DNA of 64,000 nucleotides from Chitinophaga pinensis (GTDB taxonomy: Bacteria > Bacteroidota > Bacteroidia > Chitinophagales > CAMDFR01): NCBI GenBank assembly GCA_945897725.1, contig CAMDFR010000004.1, positions 1-64,000 on the forward strand, written 5' to 3'. Under the pieces are notes generated by a model that was given only the letters and a program-made list of their open reading frames with translations, had not been told where the DNA came from and did not search any database. How positions within the stretch are numbered: position 1 is the first letter of the stretch; the number at the start of each line of letters is the position of its first letter. The translations under genes and the position numbers were made by a program. Shown piece by piece: positions 16,488 to 25,072 of the stretch.

Positions 16488-19400
16488 ATGACAAAAAAAC
16501 TACAAAATCAATCAAGTAGGCCTTTGTTTGCAGTCTGTCAGAGCTTTTTAGAAAAGTTCGGAACAGCCGTCAGCAAAAGGATACACATGTTTTTGGTGAT
16601 GTCGATTTTTACAGCATTTATGCTTACAAATCAATCAGTAAAGGCAGTTTACACACTAAGTAGCTGCGGCGGCGGTATGCTTATTTCCACCGGTACTTAC
16701 GCTGTGAATGGTGATGATGTAATGTCTTCACCAATAAGCTTGCCTTTTAGCTTCAACTTTTATGGTACCAACTATACAAGTTTAAGTGTAAGCACCAATG
16801 GATTTATCTCCTTTACGGGTGGGTCTGCTGCTTGTTGTTCTGGTTACACATTACCGAATACAAGTTCTCAGCCATACATTGCTTTGGCGCATACCGATTT
16901 GTATTCTTACTCATCTACGCCAGGTACTAATGGTAGTATTTATTATGATATTCTTGGCACATCTCCTAACAGAACATTTGTTCTCCATTTTCAAGGCGTT
17001 GACCAATGTTGTGGATCCACTCCAATCTTAACAGGAGAAATTCAATTATATGAAACCACAAACGAAATTCGTATCGTTATGGGTTCTTTAGGGTCTACTG
17101 GTCGTAATATGACAATGGGTATTGCTGCAGGTGATAATGTTACATCTGATGTTGTCTCAGGTAGAAATAGTAATGTTTGGACGGCTGGAGCAGAATGTTG
17201 GTCATTCTCTACTCTCTGTCCTACACCTACAGTAACTGCTACACCAAGTGTTGCATGTACTGCACCTACTACTACTCAATTAAATGGAGTATCTACAGGT
17301 TCTAATATCGATTGGTTTGATGCTGCCTCTGGCGGTACTTACTTAGGTTCAGCAGCTTCTGGTGTTGACTTTCCCCAATCAATCTCTAGCTCAACTACTT
17401 TTTATGCGGAAGCTTCTGGTGTAGGTTGTCTTACCTCTTCACCACGTGTTTCTGTATTTGTTGCTATTGGTGTTCCAGCAGCACCAACAGGTGTGATTGC
17501 TGTAAATGATACTGTTTGCCCAGGCAGCTCTTCTAACTTAAATGCCACTGCAGCTGCTTATACTATTGATTGGTATGATGCAGCTTCTGGTGGTACTTTA
17601 GTAGGTTCTTCTGCTTCGGGTGTTGATTTCTCAGTGACTCCTGGATCAACTACAACTTATTATGCAGAAGCTTCTGCTGCTGGTTGCACAAGTCCATCTA
17701 GAACAGCTGTAACTGTATATGTAACGCTTCCTCCAGCTCCTGTGTCAACTTTGGCTTCTCCAAGTACAATCTGTCCTGGTGCTATTTCTTTATTATCTGC
17801 AGTTTCTCCAGGTAGATATATTAATTTCTATGATGCTGCCTCTGGTGGTACATTAGTAGGTGGTAATGTTAGTGGTGGTGCAGTAGGCGTTAGTCCGGTA
17901 GCTACTACCACTTATTATGCTGCTTCAGTATCATTTTCTCCAGGTGGTTCAGCTTCTTATCCATATACTGGTGCTATGCAAATGTTTACAGTGCCAACTG
18001 GTGCTACTTCTATAACCATTGAGGCTTTCGGTGCTCAAGGTAGATCAGCTGACGGTGCTTTTCTTGGTGGTCTTGGTGCAAGAATGAAAGGTACTTTCAC
18101 TGTAACAGCTGGTGATCAATTAATCGTTTTAACAGGTCAACAAGGTATTACCTTATCCGGTAGTAGTGGCGGCGGCGGCGGCGGATCTTTCGTCGTAAAA
18201 GTTGATCCTTCTTCTTCAGATGTTATTTCTTCAGGTCCATTTGCAGGTACAGCTGTTACTCCATTAGTTATTGCTGGTGGTGGTGGCGGTACAAGAACTT
18301 CTGTTTCTGCCAATGGTAATCCTGGTGTAACAACCAATACTGCCACAACGGCTTCTGGCGGTTCAATGAGTGGTGGCGGTTCTGTAAGTGGCACTACACC
18401 GGGTCTTGGTGGTATTACTTCTTCATTCTCATGGGGATCTGCAGGTGGTGGATTCAGAGGCAATGGTGCTTCTGATGGTGGCTACGGAACTGGTGGTACT
18501 AGCTTCCTTGCTGGAGGTGCCGGTGGTATAAATTCATGCGGATCTGGTGGTGCTTGCGGTGGTTTTGGTAGCGGCGGTAGCGGCGGTGGCTGTGATGGCG
18601 GCGGCGGCGGCGGCGGTTACACTGGCGGTGACGGTGGTCGTGTTGCAGGTGGCGGTGGATCATTCAATAGTGGTTCTGCTCAAAGCAACACAGATGGTGT
18701 TCGCTCAGGCGACGGTTTAGTAACAATCACTTGGGATAATATCTTAGGTTGTGAATCAGCTACAAGAACTCCAGTAACAGTTACAGTGGCCGGTGCTTCT
18801 CCAGCAGCTCCAACTCCAGTAACAGCTACAATAACTGACGTTTGTGTTTCTGGTACTTCATTATTAAATGCAATTTCTGCTGGTAATACTATTAATTGGT
18901 ATACAGTGGATTCAGCAGGTACTTCTTTGGGTTCTTCAGCAAGTGGCGCTGACTTCTCAGTGTCTGTATCTAGCACAGATACTTTCTATGCAGAAGCAGT
19001 TAGTCCTTCTGGATGTCAAAGTTTGACTCGTACGCCTGTTGTTATTACCGCTCATCCAGCTTTAGTAGCACCAACAATCACAAGTTCAGGTTCTGCTATT
19101 ACATGTAGTGGTTCAGTGACTATCTCTGCTATCGGATCAGGTACTTCTTTAGATTGGTTTGATGCAGCTTCAGGTGGTACATTATTATGTAGTGGTTGTG
19201 CTTCATATACAACTCCTACAATTTCTAGCACTACTTCATATTGGGTAGAAACGACAGATGGTATCTGTACTTCTCCACGTACTTCAGTAACAATTGTAGT
19301 CACTCCATATCCTGCTCCAACGGTAACAGGTTCTGGATCTGCATTGTTCTGTCTTGGAACAGCAACTATTACGGCTATTGGTTCTGGATCTTCATTAGAT

Positions 19401-22400
19401 TGGTACGATGCACCATCAGGTGGTACTCTATTGGGATCAGGTTCTTCTTATACAACGCCTACTATTAATACAACGACAACATATTATGTAGAAACAGGTG
19501 ATGGCGTATGCTTCTCACCGCGCACTGCTGTTACAATAATTGTCAATACTTTCTCTGCCCCAATGATCACAGGTTCAGTTTCTGCTATTACATGTAGTGG
19601 TTCAGTGACTATCTCTGCTATCGGCTCAGGTACTTCTTTAGATTGGTTTGATGCAGCTTCAGGTGGTACATTATTATGTGGCGGTTGTGCTTCATATACA
19701 ACGCCTACAATTTCTACCACTACTTCATATTGGGTAGAAACAACAGATGGTATCTGTACTTCACCTCGTACTCAAGTGGATATTATTGTCACTCCATATC
19801 CTGCACCAATAGTAACAGGTTCAGGTTCTGCCATGTCATGTAGTGGAAGTACTACTATTTCAGCCATTGGTTCAGGTTCATCATTAGATTGGTACGATGC
19901 ACCAACTGGAGGTACTTTATTAGGTACAGGTTCAAGTTATACTACACCAACACTTTTTGCAACGACAACATATTATGTAGAAACAGGTGATGGTGTATGC
20001 TTCTCTCCACGTACTGCAGTGACCATTATTGTTGAGCCATATCCAGCACCAACAGTAACAGGTTCAGGTTCTGCAATCACATGTAGCGGAAGTACAACTA
20101 TCACAGCCATTGGTTCTGGTACTTCAATAGATTGGTATGATGCGGCTTCAGGAGGTACCTTATTAGCTTCCGGCTCAAGCTATACTACACCAACCATTTC
20201 TGCTTCTACCTCTTATTGGGTAGAAACCACAAACGGTATTTGTACTTCACCTCGTACCTTGGTGACAATTTTGGTAAGTATACCATTTGGAACTCCAACG
20301 GTGACATCAACTCCAGCACCTTCAGCAATCTGTGCAGGATCTAGTATTGATTTAAATGCCGTTACAAGTTCAACTACCATTAATTGGTATGATGCTCCAA
20401 CAGGTGGAACTTTATTGACTACAGTAGGTACTGGTGTAAACTATACGGTAGCTCCAACGTCAACAACAACATATTGGGCTGAAGCAACAGATGGTGGAGT
20501 ATGTTTCTCTGGTAGAGAAAAAATTACAGTATTGGTTACCAATGTGAGTGCTCCAACACCAGTTACTGCAACAGCAGCTTCAATTTGTCCGGGAGGCTCT
20601 TCAAACTTAAATGCTACTTCAGCAGGAAATACGATTAATTGGTATACAGATTCAGTGGGCGGAACAAGTATCGGTTCAAGTGCAAGTGCAGTGAATTTCT
20701 CTGTTACACCATCATCTACAACAACATATTATGCAGAGGCTGTATCATCAGCTTTCCCTGCTGGTAGTTCAGTGTTCCCTTATACAGGTGCCATGCAGAG
20801 CTTTACAGTACCTGCAGGTGTAGTTACCATTAATATTGATGCATTTGGTGCACAAGGTAGATCTGCAGACCCAGGTTTTGTTGGTGGATTGGGTGCACGT
20901 ATGAGTGGTAACTTTAACGTTACACCAGGTGATCAATTGATTGTGTTGACTGGTCAGCAAGGTATTCAGATTGGTAGTAGCGGCGGCGGCGGCGGTGGAT
21001 CTTTCGTCGTAAAAGTAGATCCGACTTCAACCGACATTATTTCAGCAGGTCCTTTCGCAGGTATTGCTGTTACTCCATTAGTTATTGCTGGTGGTGGTGG
21101 CGGTACTAGATCATCGGTATCACAAAATGGTAATCCAGGTGTTACCACAATGACAGCGACTACAGCTTCTGGTAGCGGTATGACAGGAGGTGGTGCGGTG
21201 AGTGGAACAACACCAGGTCTTGGTGGTATAACCTCTTCATTCTCATGGGGATCTGCAGGTGGTGGATTCAGAGGCAATGGTGCGAATGATGGAACTTATG
21301 GAACTGGTGGTACTAGCTTCCTTGCTGGTGCTGCTGGTGGTATTAATTCATGTGGATCTGGCGGCGCTTGTGGTGGTTTCGGTAGCGGCGGTAGCGGCGG
21401 TGGCTGTAATGGCGGCGGCGGCGGCGGCGGTTACACTGGCGGTGACGGTGGTCGTGTTTCAGGCGGCGGTGGATCTTATAACATCGGTACAGCCCAAGTT
21501 AATGCTGACGGCGTTCGTTCAGGAAACGGTTTAGTAACTATTTCATGGTCAGGGTATGCAGGTGGTTGTGTATCATCAACACGAACAGCCGTTACAGTAA
21601 CAGTAGATGCAGCACCAGTGATTGTAACAGATCCAGCTCCTTCAACAACTTTAGTTGTTGCTTCTTCTTTCACACTTTCAGTTGTTGCCTCAGGTACAGT
21701 TTCTTCATATCAGTGGTATAGAGGTTCTACCTTATTAACAGGAGCAACATCTTCAACATTGACAATACCAAGCATAACAACGGGTGATGCAGGTAACTAT
21801 ACTTGTAGAGTAACAGGTCCATGTGGAATGGTTACTTCAGCCATTGGTGTTCTAATTGTCCCAGCGTCTCTTGCAGGTGATCCTAGATGTGCACCAGTTC
21901 CTTTTGAGCCAACGGGTGTCTTCAACGAAACTGCAGCTAGAAACTTAGGGGTAGATAATCCAGATTGTGATACCATTGCTTCTAGTAGTGCAAGTGCTAC
22001 AAATGAAGTAGGTGAGCCATTTGGTTCGGCAGCAGGTTCAGGCGGTTACCAACGTACGATGTGGTACAGAATGAATGGTCCTACTTGCGCCGCTACAAGC
22101 GTTAGATTCTCAACCAATACTTCACCAACAGATTTCAATACGAGATTGACCGCATATCATAGAGTAGATCCATTGGTTTGTGATGGCCCTATGGTTGAGT
22201 TAAACTCAGTAGATGATGATGGATCAGGTGCTATGCCATCAGCTTCAACAGTATTGTTGACACCAGGTTCAGGTCTTTCTGGTTCTCATACATTCTTACC
22301 TGGTAATGTTATTTATGCTCAGGTTTCAGGTTTCTCAGGAGCTTCAGGTAACTATGGTATCGTCGTAGACGTAGACGCTCCAGATGTAACTTTAGGAACA

Positions 22401-23405
22401 ATTACAGCTTCTACAGCAGTAGTAAACTTCCCATCTGCTGCATCAGCTTACGGTACTTTAAGTAATGTTTACTTAAGATATAGAAAAGTAGGTGAGCCAG
22501 TGTATTCATACCATCATACTGTTCATTCAGGTAGTGCAACAACAGCAACAATGACTGGCTTAACATCAGGTACAACATATGATGTTTGGTTGATGTATCG
22601 TTGTATGCCAACTGATGATAGATGGGTATCAAGAAAAGTGACGTTTAGCACCACAGCAGGTTGCGCAGGTCCTATTGCAACTCCTACAGTTGTAGCATCT
22701 CCAACTCCAGCAGGAATAGCTTGTACATCTGTAGACGTAGCTTGGACACCAACAGCCTCAGCTACAAGCTATACAATTAGATGGGCACTTGCAAGTACTC
22801 CATCTAGATATGCATCAAGAGTAATTACAGCTCCAGCAAGTAGCTATACGATTACAGGTTTATTGCCAGGTTCAAACTACATTGTATGGGTAATCACTAG
22901 ATGTGGTGCTGCTCAATTTACAAGCCCAACAGCTTCGTTCACAACTTGTGGAGCTATTCCAAGAATGTCTAATCCTGATGTAACAACAGAGGAGGGTGTT
23001 TATGCATACAACAATATGGAGTTCCATCATCTTTCAATTAGTGATATCTCCATGTCTATTGATGTAGATAATGGTGAGGTTAACTTAATAAAAATAGATG
23101 GTACAGAAGGTGAGACAACTCCGTTAATGACATCCATTAAGATGATTGACAACATGAGTATCAACCCTAATCCAGCTAAAACAGAGGCTACGCTTAGTTA
23201 TATTTTACCAACCGAGAGTGAGTCAATGAGTATCACTATTTTCGATGCACAAGGAAAAGAGGTTTCAAGTGAACTTATCTCTGATCCATCTGTGATAGGT
23301 GATTATGTGATTAACTTGTCAAACTATGCAAGTGGCTTATACTTTGTAAAAGCAACTACTGGTAACTTTAGCGAAACAAGGAAACTTGTAGTAGATAAAG
23401 ATTAA
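16488..23405 (+). CDS. Giant T9SS adhesin with Ig-like and Gly-rich domains
   Basis: A 2305-residue exported protein. Residues 1-53 are an extended signal peptide: a long basic N-region before the hydrophobic stretch at about 34-47. Then: a nidogen-like or lectin-like beta domain (about 54-245); Ig-like domains of the CHU_C-associated type (W(F/Y)DAASGGT...TTYYAE), eleven in all, covering about 250-1705; within the third and eleventh of these a Gly-rich domain of about 270 residues is inserted (about 485-755 and 1423-1692). After that come a classical Ig domain (about 1709-1790, GDAGNYTCRV), a PPC-like domain, two fibronectin type III domains, and a type A T9SS sorting domain (NPNPAKTEAT at about 2225 to the end). 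It should be a cell-surface or released adhesin. It has its own promoter and terminator. Binding target unknown. Confidence 0.9.
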   Translation: MTKKLQNQSSRPLFAVCQSFLEKFGTAVSKRIHMFLVMSIFTAFMLTNQSVKAVYTLSSCGGGMLISTGTYAVNGDDVMSSPISLPFSFNFYGTNYTSLSVSTNGFISFTGGSAACCSGYTLPNTSSQPYIALAHTDLYSYSSTPGTNGSIYYDILGTSPNRTFVLHFQGVDQCCGSTPILTGEIQLYETTNEIRIVMGSLGSTGRNMTMGIAAGDNVTSDVVSGRNSNVWTAGAECWSFSTLCPTPTVTATPSVACTAPTTTQLNGVSTGSNIDWFDAASGGTYLGSAASGVDFPQSISSSTTFYAEASGVGCLTSSPRVSVFVAIGVPAAPTGVIAVNDTVCPGSSSNLNATAAAYTIDWYDAASGGTLVGSSASGVDFSVTPGSTTTYYAEASAAGCTSPSRTAVTVYVTLPPAPVSTLASPSTICPGAISLLSAVSPGRYINFYDAASGGTLVGGNVSGGAVGVSPVATTTYYAASVSFSPGGSASYPYTGAMQMFTVPTGATSITIEAFGAQGRSADGAFLGGLGARMKGTFTVTAGDQLIVLTGQQGITLSGSSGGGGGGSFVVKVDPSSSDVISSGPFAGTAVTPLVIAGGGGGTRTSVSANGNPGVTTNTATTASGGSMSGGGSVSGTTPGLGGITSSFSWGSAGGGFRGNGASDGGYGTGGTSFLAGGAGGINSCGSGGACGGFGSGGSGGGCDGGGGGGGYTGGDGGRVAGGGGSFNSGSAQSNTDGVRSGDGLVTITWDNILGCESATRTPVTVTVAGASPAAPTPVTATITDVCVSGTSLLNAISAGNTINWYTVDSAGTSLGSSASGADFSVSVSSTDTFYAEAVSPSGCQSLTRTPVVITAHPALVAPTITSSGSAITCSGSVTISAIGSGTSLDWFDAASGGTLLCSGCASYTTPTISSTTSYWVETTDGICTSPRTSVTIVVTPYPAPTVTGSGSALFCLGTATITAIGSGSSLDWYDAPSGGTLLGSGSSYTTPTINTTTTYYVETGDGVCFSPRTAVTIIVNTFSAPMITGSVSAITCSGSVTISAIGSGTSLDWFDAASGGTLLCGGCASYTTPTISTTTSYWVETTDGICTSPRTQVDIIVTPYPAPIVTGSGSAMSCSGSTTISAIGSGSSLDWYDAPTGGTLLGTGSSYTTPTLFATTTYYVETGDGVCFSPRTAVTIIVEPYPAPTVTGSGSAITCSGSTTITAIGSGTSIDWYDAASGGTLLASGSSYTTPTISASTSYWVETTNGICTSPRTLVTILVSIPFGTPTVTSTPAPSAICAGSSIDLNAVTSSTTINWYDAPTGGTLLTTVGTGVNYTVAPTSTTTYWAEATDGGVCFSGREKITVLVTNVSAPTPVTATAASICPGGSSNLNATSAGNTINWYTDSVGGTSIGSSASAVNFSVTPSSTTTYYAEAVSSAFPAGSSVFPYTGAMQSFTVPAGVVTINIDAFGAQGRSADPGFVGGLGARMSGNFNVTPGDQLIVLTGQQGIQIGSSGGGGGGSFVVKVDPTSTDIISAGPFAGIAVTPLVIAGGGGGTRSSVSQNGNPGVTTMTATTASGSGMTGGGAVSGTTPGLGGITSSFSWGSAGGGFRGNGANDGTYGTGGTSFLAGAAGGINSCGSGGACGGFGSGGSGGGCNGGGGGGGYTGGDGGRVSGGGGSYNIGTAQVNADGVRSGNGLVTISWSGYAGGCVSSTRTAVTVTVDAAPVIVTDPAPSTTLVVASSFTLSVVASGTVSSYQWYRGSTLLTGATSSTLTIPSITTGDAGNYTCRVTGPCGMVTSAIGVLIVPASLAGDPRCAPVPFEPTGVFNETAARNLGVDNPDCDTIASSSASATNEVGEPFGSAAGSGGYQRTMWYRMNGPTCAATSVRFSTNTSPTDFNTRLTAYHRVDPLVCDGPMVELNSVDDDGSGAMPSASTVLLTPGSGLSGSHTFLPGNVIYAQVSGFSGASGNYGIVVDVDAPDVTLGTITASTAVVNFPSAASAYGTLSNVYLRYRKVGEPVYSYHHTVHSGSATTATMTGLTSGTTYDVWLMYRCMPTDDRWVSRKVTFSTTAGCAGPIATPTVVASPTPAGIACTSVDVAWTPTASATSYTIRWALASTPSRYASRVITAPASSYTITGLLPGSNYIVWVITRCGAAQFTSPTASFTTCGAIPRMSNPDVTTEEGVYAYNNMEFHHLSISDISMSIDVDNGEVNLIKIDGTEGETTPLMTSIKMIDNMSINPNPAKTEATLSYILPTESESMSITIFDAQGKEVSSELISDPSVIGDYVINLSNYASGLYFVKATTGNFSETRKLVVDKD
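17940..18745 (+). repeat. Gly-rich domain coding unit, copy 1
   Basis: Encodes the first Gly-rich domain. It repeats at 20755-21560, 2814 bases on. Some stretches are identical at DNA level (18252-18292 and 18420-18469), whereas flanks differ at many third positions. The glycines are encoded largely by GGC runs, unlike the GGT-rich surroundings. Confidence 0.85.
19068..20288 (+). repeat. Tandem Ig-like domain repeats, five units
   Basis: Five consecutive domains of 81-82 codons begin at 19068, 19314, 19557, 19803 and 20046. They form a higher-order pattern A-B-A-B-A': the 489-base two-domain unit is duplicated, and A copies 1 and 2 are nearly identical over about 200 bases (from about 19090 and 19579). 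Confidence 0.85.
20755..21560 (+). repeat. Gly-rich domain coding unit, copy 2
   Basis: Second copy of the unit at 17940-18745, in the same place within an Ig-like domain. Identical blocks are 21066-21106 (41 bases) and 21234-21283 (50 bases). Confidence 0.85.
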
Positions 23406-23430
23406 TAGACGCTAGTTAAATATTTAAGAA

Positions 23431-23462
23431 ACGGGCTAATCGGAAGGTTAGCCCGTTTTTTT
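23431..23462 (+). terminator. Rho-independent terminator of the adhesin gene
   Basis: ACGGGCTAA and TTAGCCCGT form a perfect 9-bp stem with an eight-base loop, followed by seven Ts, 25 bases after the adhesin stop. Confidence 0.92.
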
Positions 23463-23507
23463 ATGTATGAAAGAGTGTATTTAGTATTGGAGCAAAAAAG
23501 AAGTCTA

Positions 23508-23515
23508 TATATTTG
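23508..23515 (+). promoter_or_regulatory. Promoter of the hydrolase/rsmE genes
   Basis: TATATTTG with TTG at 23487-23489, 18 bases upstream. It decides the hydrolase start: the upstream in-frame ATG at 23463 lies before this promoter, so the ATG at 23532 is used. Confidence 0.6.
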
Positions 23516-23531
23516 TGCGAAACCGAAATTG

Positions 23532-24239
23532 ATGGAGAGCATATTATTCTTACCTGGTGCTTTAGCAGGAAAAACTCAAGTTGAAGCATTGAGAAGTAAG
23601 TTAGGTGAGCAGTACCAAGCATATGCATTAAGTTTTCCTGGTCATGAAAAGGAATCAATGGATGAGCGGGCATTCAACATAGCAGGTTTGGCGGATTATG
23701 TGCTCCATTGGATGGATGAGAACAACATTGTTGCTGCGCATATCTTTGGATATAGCATGGGGGGATATATTGCACTTTGGTTGGCAAGATTTTTCCCAAA
23801 AAGGGTTAAATGTATCATGACAGTGGGAACAAAGTTTCATTGGGATAAAGAGCAAGCTTTGAAAGAAGTAAAAATGTTAGATCCAGACAAGATAGAGGCT
23901 AAAGTACCTGCCTTTGCTGAAACACTGAGGAGAAAGCATGGAGAAAATAGTTGGAGGCTAGTGTTGCAGAATACAGCCCATTTAATGACGGCATTAGGTC
24001 AATATCATTTGCTAGAAGAAGATTTTAGGCTAGTAGATACTCCAGTTTTGTTATGTCGAGGTGAGAATGACACCATGGTTAGTGAAGCGGAGACTTTGTC
24101 TGTTGCTTCTTTTTTAAAGTACAGTAATACTTGTTTTTTCTCGTCCAGAGGTCATGCTTTTGAGGACTATACAACCTTGGAAATATCAGATAAACTGATA
24201 CACTTCTTAAAGTCTCATAAATCTTTTTCTATAAAATAA
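23532..24239 (+). CDS. Alpha/beta hydrolase
   Basis: A 235-residue alpha/beta-hydrolase fold protein without signal peptide. The N-terminal strand ILFLPGALAGK gives the oxyanion region, the nucleophile elbow is GYSMGGY, the acid is probably the aspartate in CRGENDTMV, and the histidine is in SRGHAFEDY. The complete triad suggests an active esterase or thioesterase; the substrate is unknown. The frame extends up to 23463 but that part overlaps the terminator and promoter. rsmE starts eight bases after the stop, so the pair is an operon. Confidence 0.85.
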   Translation: MESILFLPGALAGKTQVEALRSKLGEQYQAYALSFPGHEKESMDERAFNIAGLADYVLHWMDENNIVAAHIFGYSMGGYIALWLARFFPKRVKCIMTVGTKFHWDKEQALKEVKMLDPDKIEAKVPAFAETLRRKHGENSWRLVLQNTAHLMTALGQYHLLEEDFRLVDTPVLLCRGENDTMVSEAETLSVASFLKYSNTCFFSSRGHAFEDYTTLEISDKLIHFLKSHKSFSIK

Positions 24240-24247
24240 TTAGTGGT

Positions 24248-24958
24248 ATGGAGATATTCATTTTAAGAAACATTCAAGTTCACGCAGAGAGCGATTTAGA
24301 TGAAAGTGAATCATCACATATTGTAAATTCTTTGCGTAAAAAGAAGGGAGATATTATTGAGATAACAGATGGGAATGGGAATTTGTACGAGGGAGTTATT
24401 TTGATAGATCATCCAAAAAGATGTCGTGTGCTGGTCCATAAGCTGATCAGAAAAATTGAAATAGAGTTTCCATACCATTTGCATATAGCGATAGCCTTGA
24501 CAAAAAATATAGATCGATTTGAGTACTTCGTAGAGAAGGCAGTTGAAATTGGTGTCCACTCAATTACTCCCTTGCTTTGTGAGAAAAGTGAACGAAAAGT
24601 GGTCAATGTTGAGAGGATGCAAAGAATCGCGATAAGTGCCATGAAGCAGTCGGGAAGTTTATTCTTGCCAACCATACATGCGATGGAGAAATTTAGGTCA
24701 TTTGTGGAGGCAAATAGCAATACCGCCAAATTAGTTTGTACATGTGAAGGTGAGAGAGAATTATTGGCTGAAGCCATCAGATATAATGAGAATAACATTG
24801 TTTTGATAGGCCCAGAAGGAGATTTTAGTCAAAAGGAAATAGAATTCTCTGTGCTACATCATTCAGTTGCTGTAAGTCTAGGAACGAAACGAATGAGGGT
24901 GGAAACCGCGGGTGTATATGTAGCGGCTGCTTTTAATTTAATGCATCAAAAAGGATAG
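24248..24958 (+). CDS. rsmE: 16S rRNA m3U1498 methyltransferase
   Basis: A 236-residue SPOUT-fold methyltransferase that makes m3U1498 in 16S rRNA. The N-terminal PUA-like domain (about 1-70, SHIVNSLRKKKGD) is followed by the knotted domain with ALTKNIDRFEYFVEKAVEIG, SERK, the AdoMet loop GPEGDFSQKE and VSLGTKRMRVETA. Length and motifs are typical. It follows the hydrolase by eight bases. Confidence 0.94.
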   Translation: MEIFILRNIQVHAESDLDESESSHIVNSLRKKKGDIIEITDGNGNLYEGVILIDHPKRCRVLVHKLIRKIEIEFPYHLHIAIALTKNIDRFEYFVEKAVEIGVHSITPLLCEKSERKVVNVERMQRIAISAMKQSGSLFLPTIHAMEKFRSFVEANSNTAKLVCTCEGERELLAEAIRYNENNIVLIGPEGDFSQKEIEFSVLHHSVAVSLGTKRMRVETAGVYVAAAFNLMHQKG

Positions 24959-25023
24959 TACTTCAGTTGGTTCGATGCCCGCAATAGCTATAAAATGACA
25001 AGGCTATAAATTCTAAAAGGCAT

Positions 25024-25052
25024 AAAAAAAGCGACTACTTGGGTAGTCGCTT
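25024..25052 (-). terminator. Terminator between convergent genes
   Basis: AGCGACTAC and GTAGTCGCT form a perfect 9-bp stem with a four-base loop. On the minus strand it is followed by seven Ts, 21 bases after the stop of the T9SS gene. On the plus strand it is followed by TCTTT and may also stop rsmE transcription. Confidence 0.88.
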
Positions 25053-25072
25053 CTTTGGAGTGTTAGTCTGCG

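Noticed and set aside
18137-18463. Proline-rich open frame on the minus strand within the adhesin gene
   Set aside because: It is the antisense of the GGC/GGT-rich Gly domain; the second copy at 20966-21277 gives the same artefact.
19068-20288. Regular repeats that could be taken for a CRISPR array
   Set aside because: Units are 81-82 codons long, in frame, without unique spacers; they are Ig-like protein domains.
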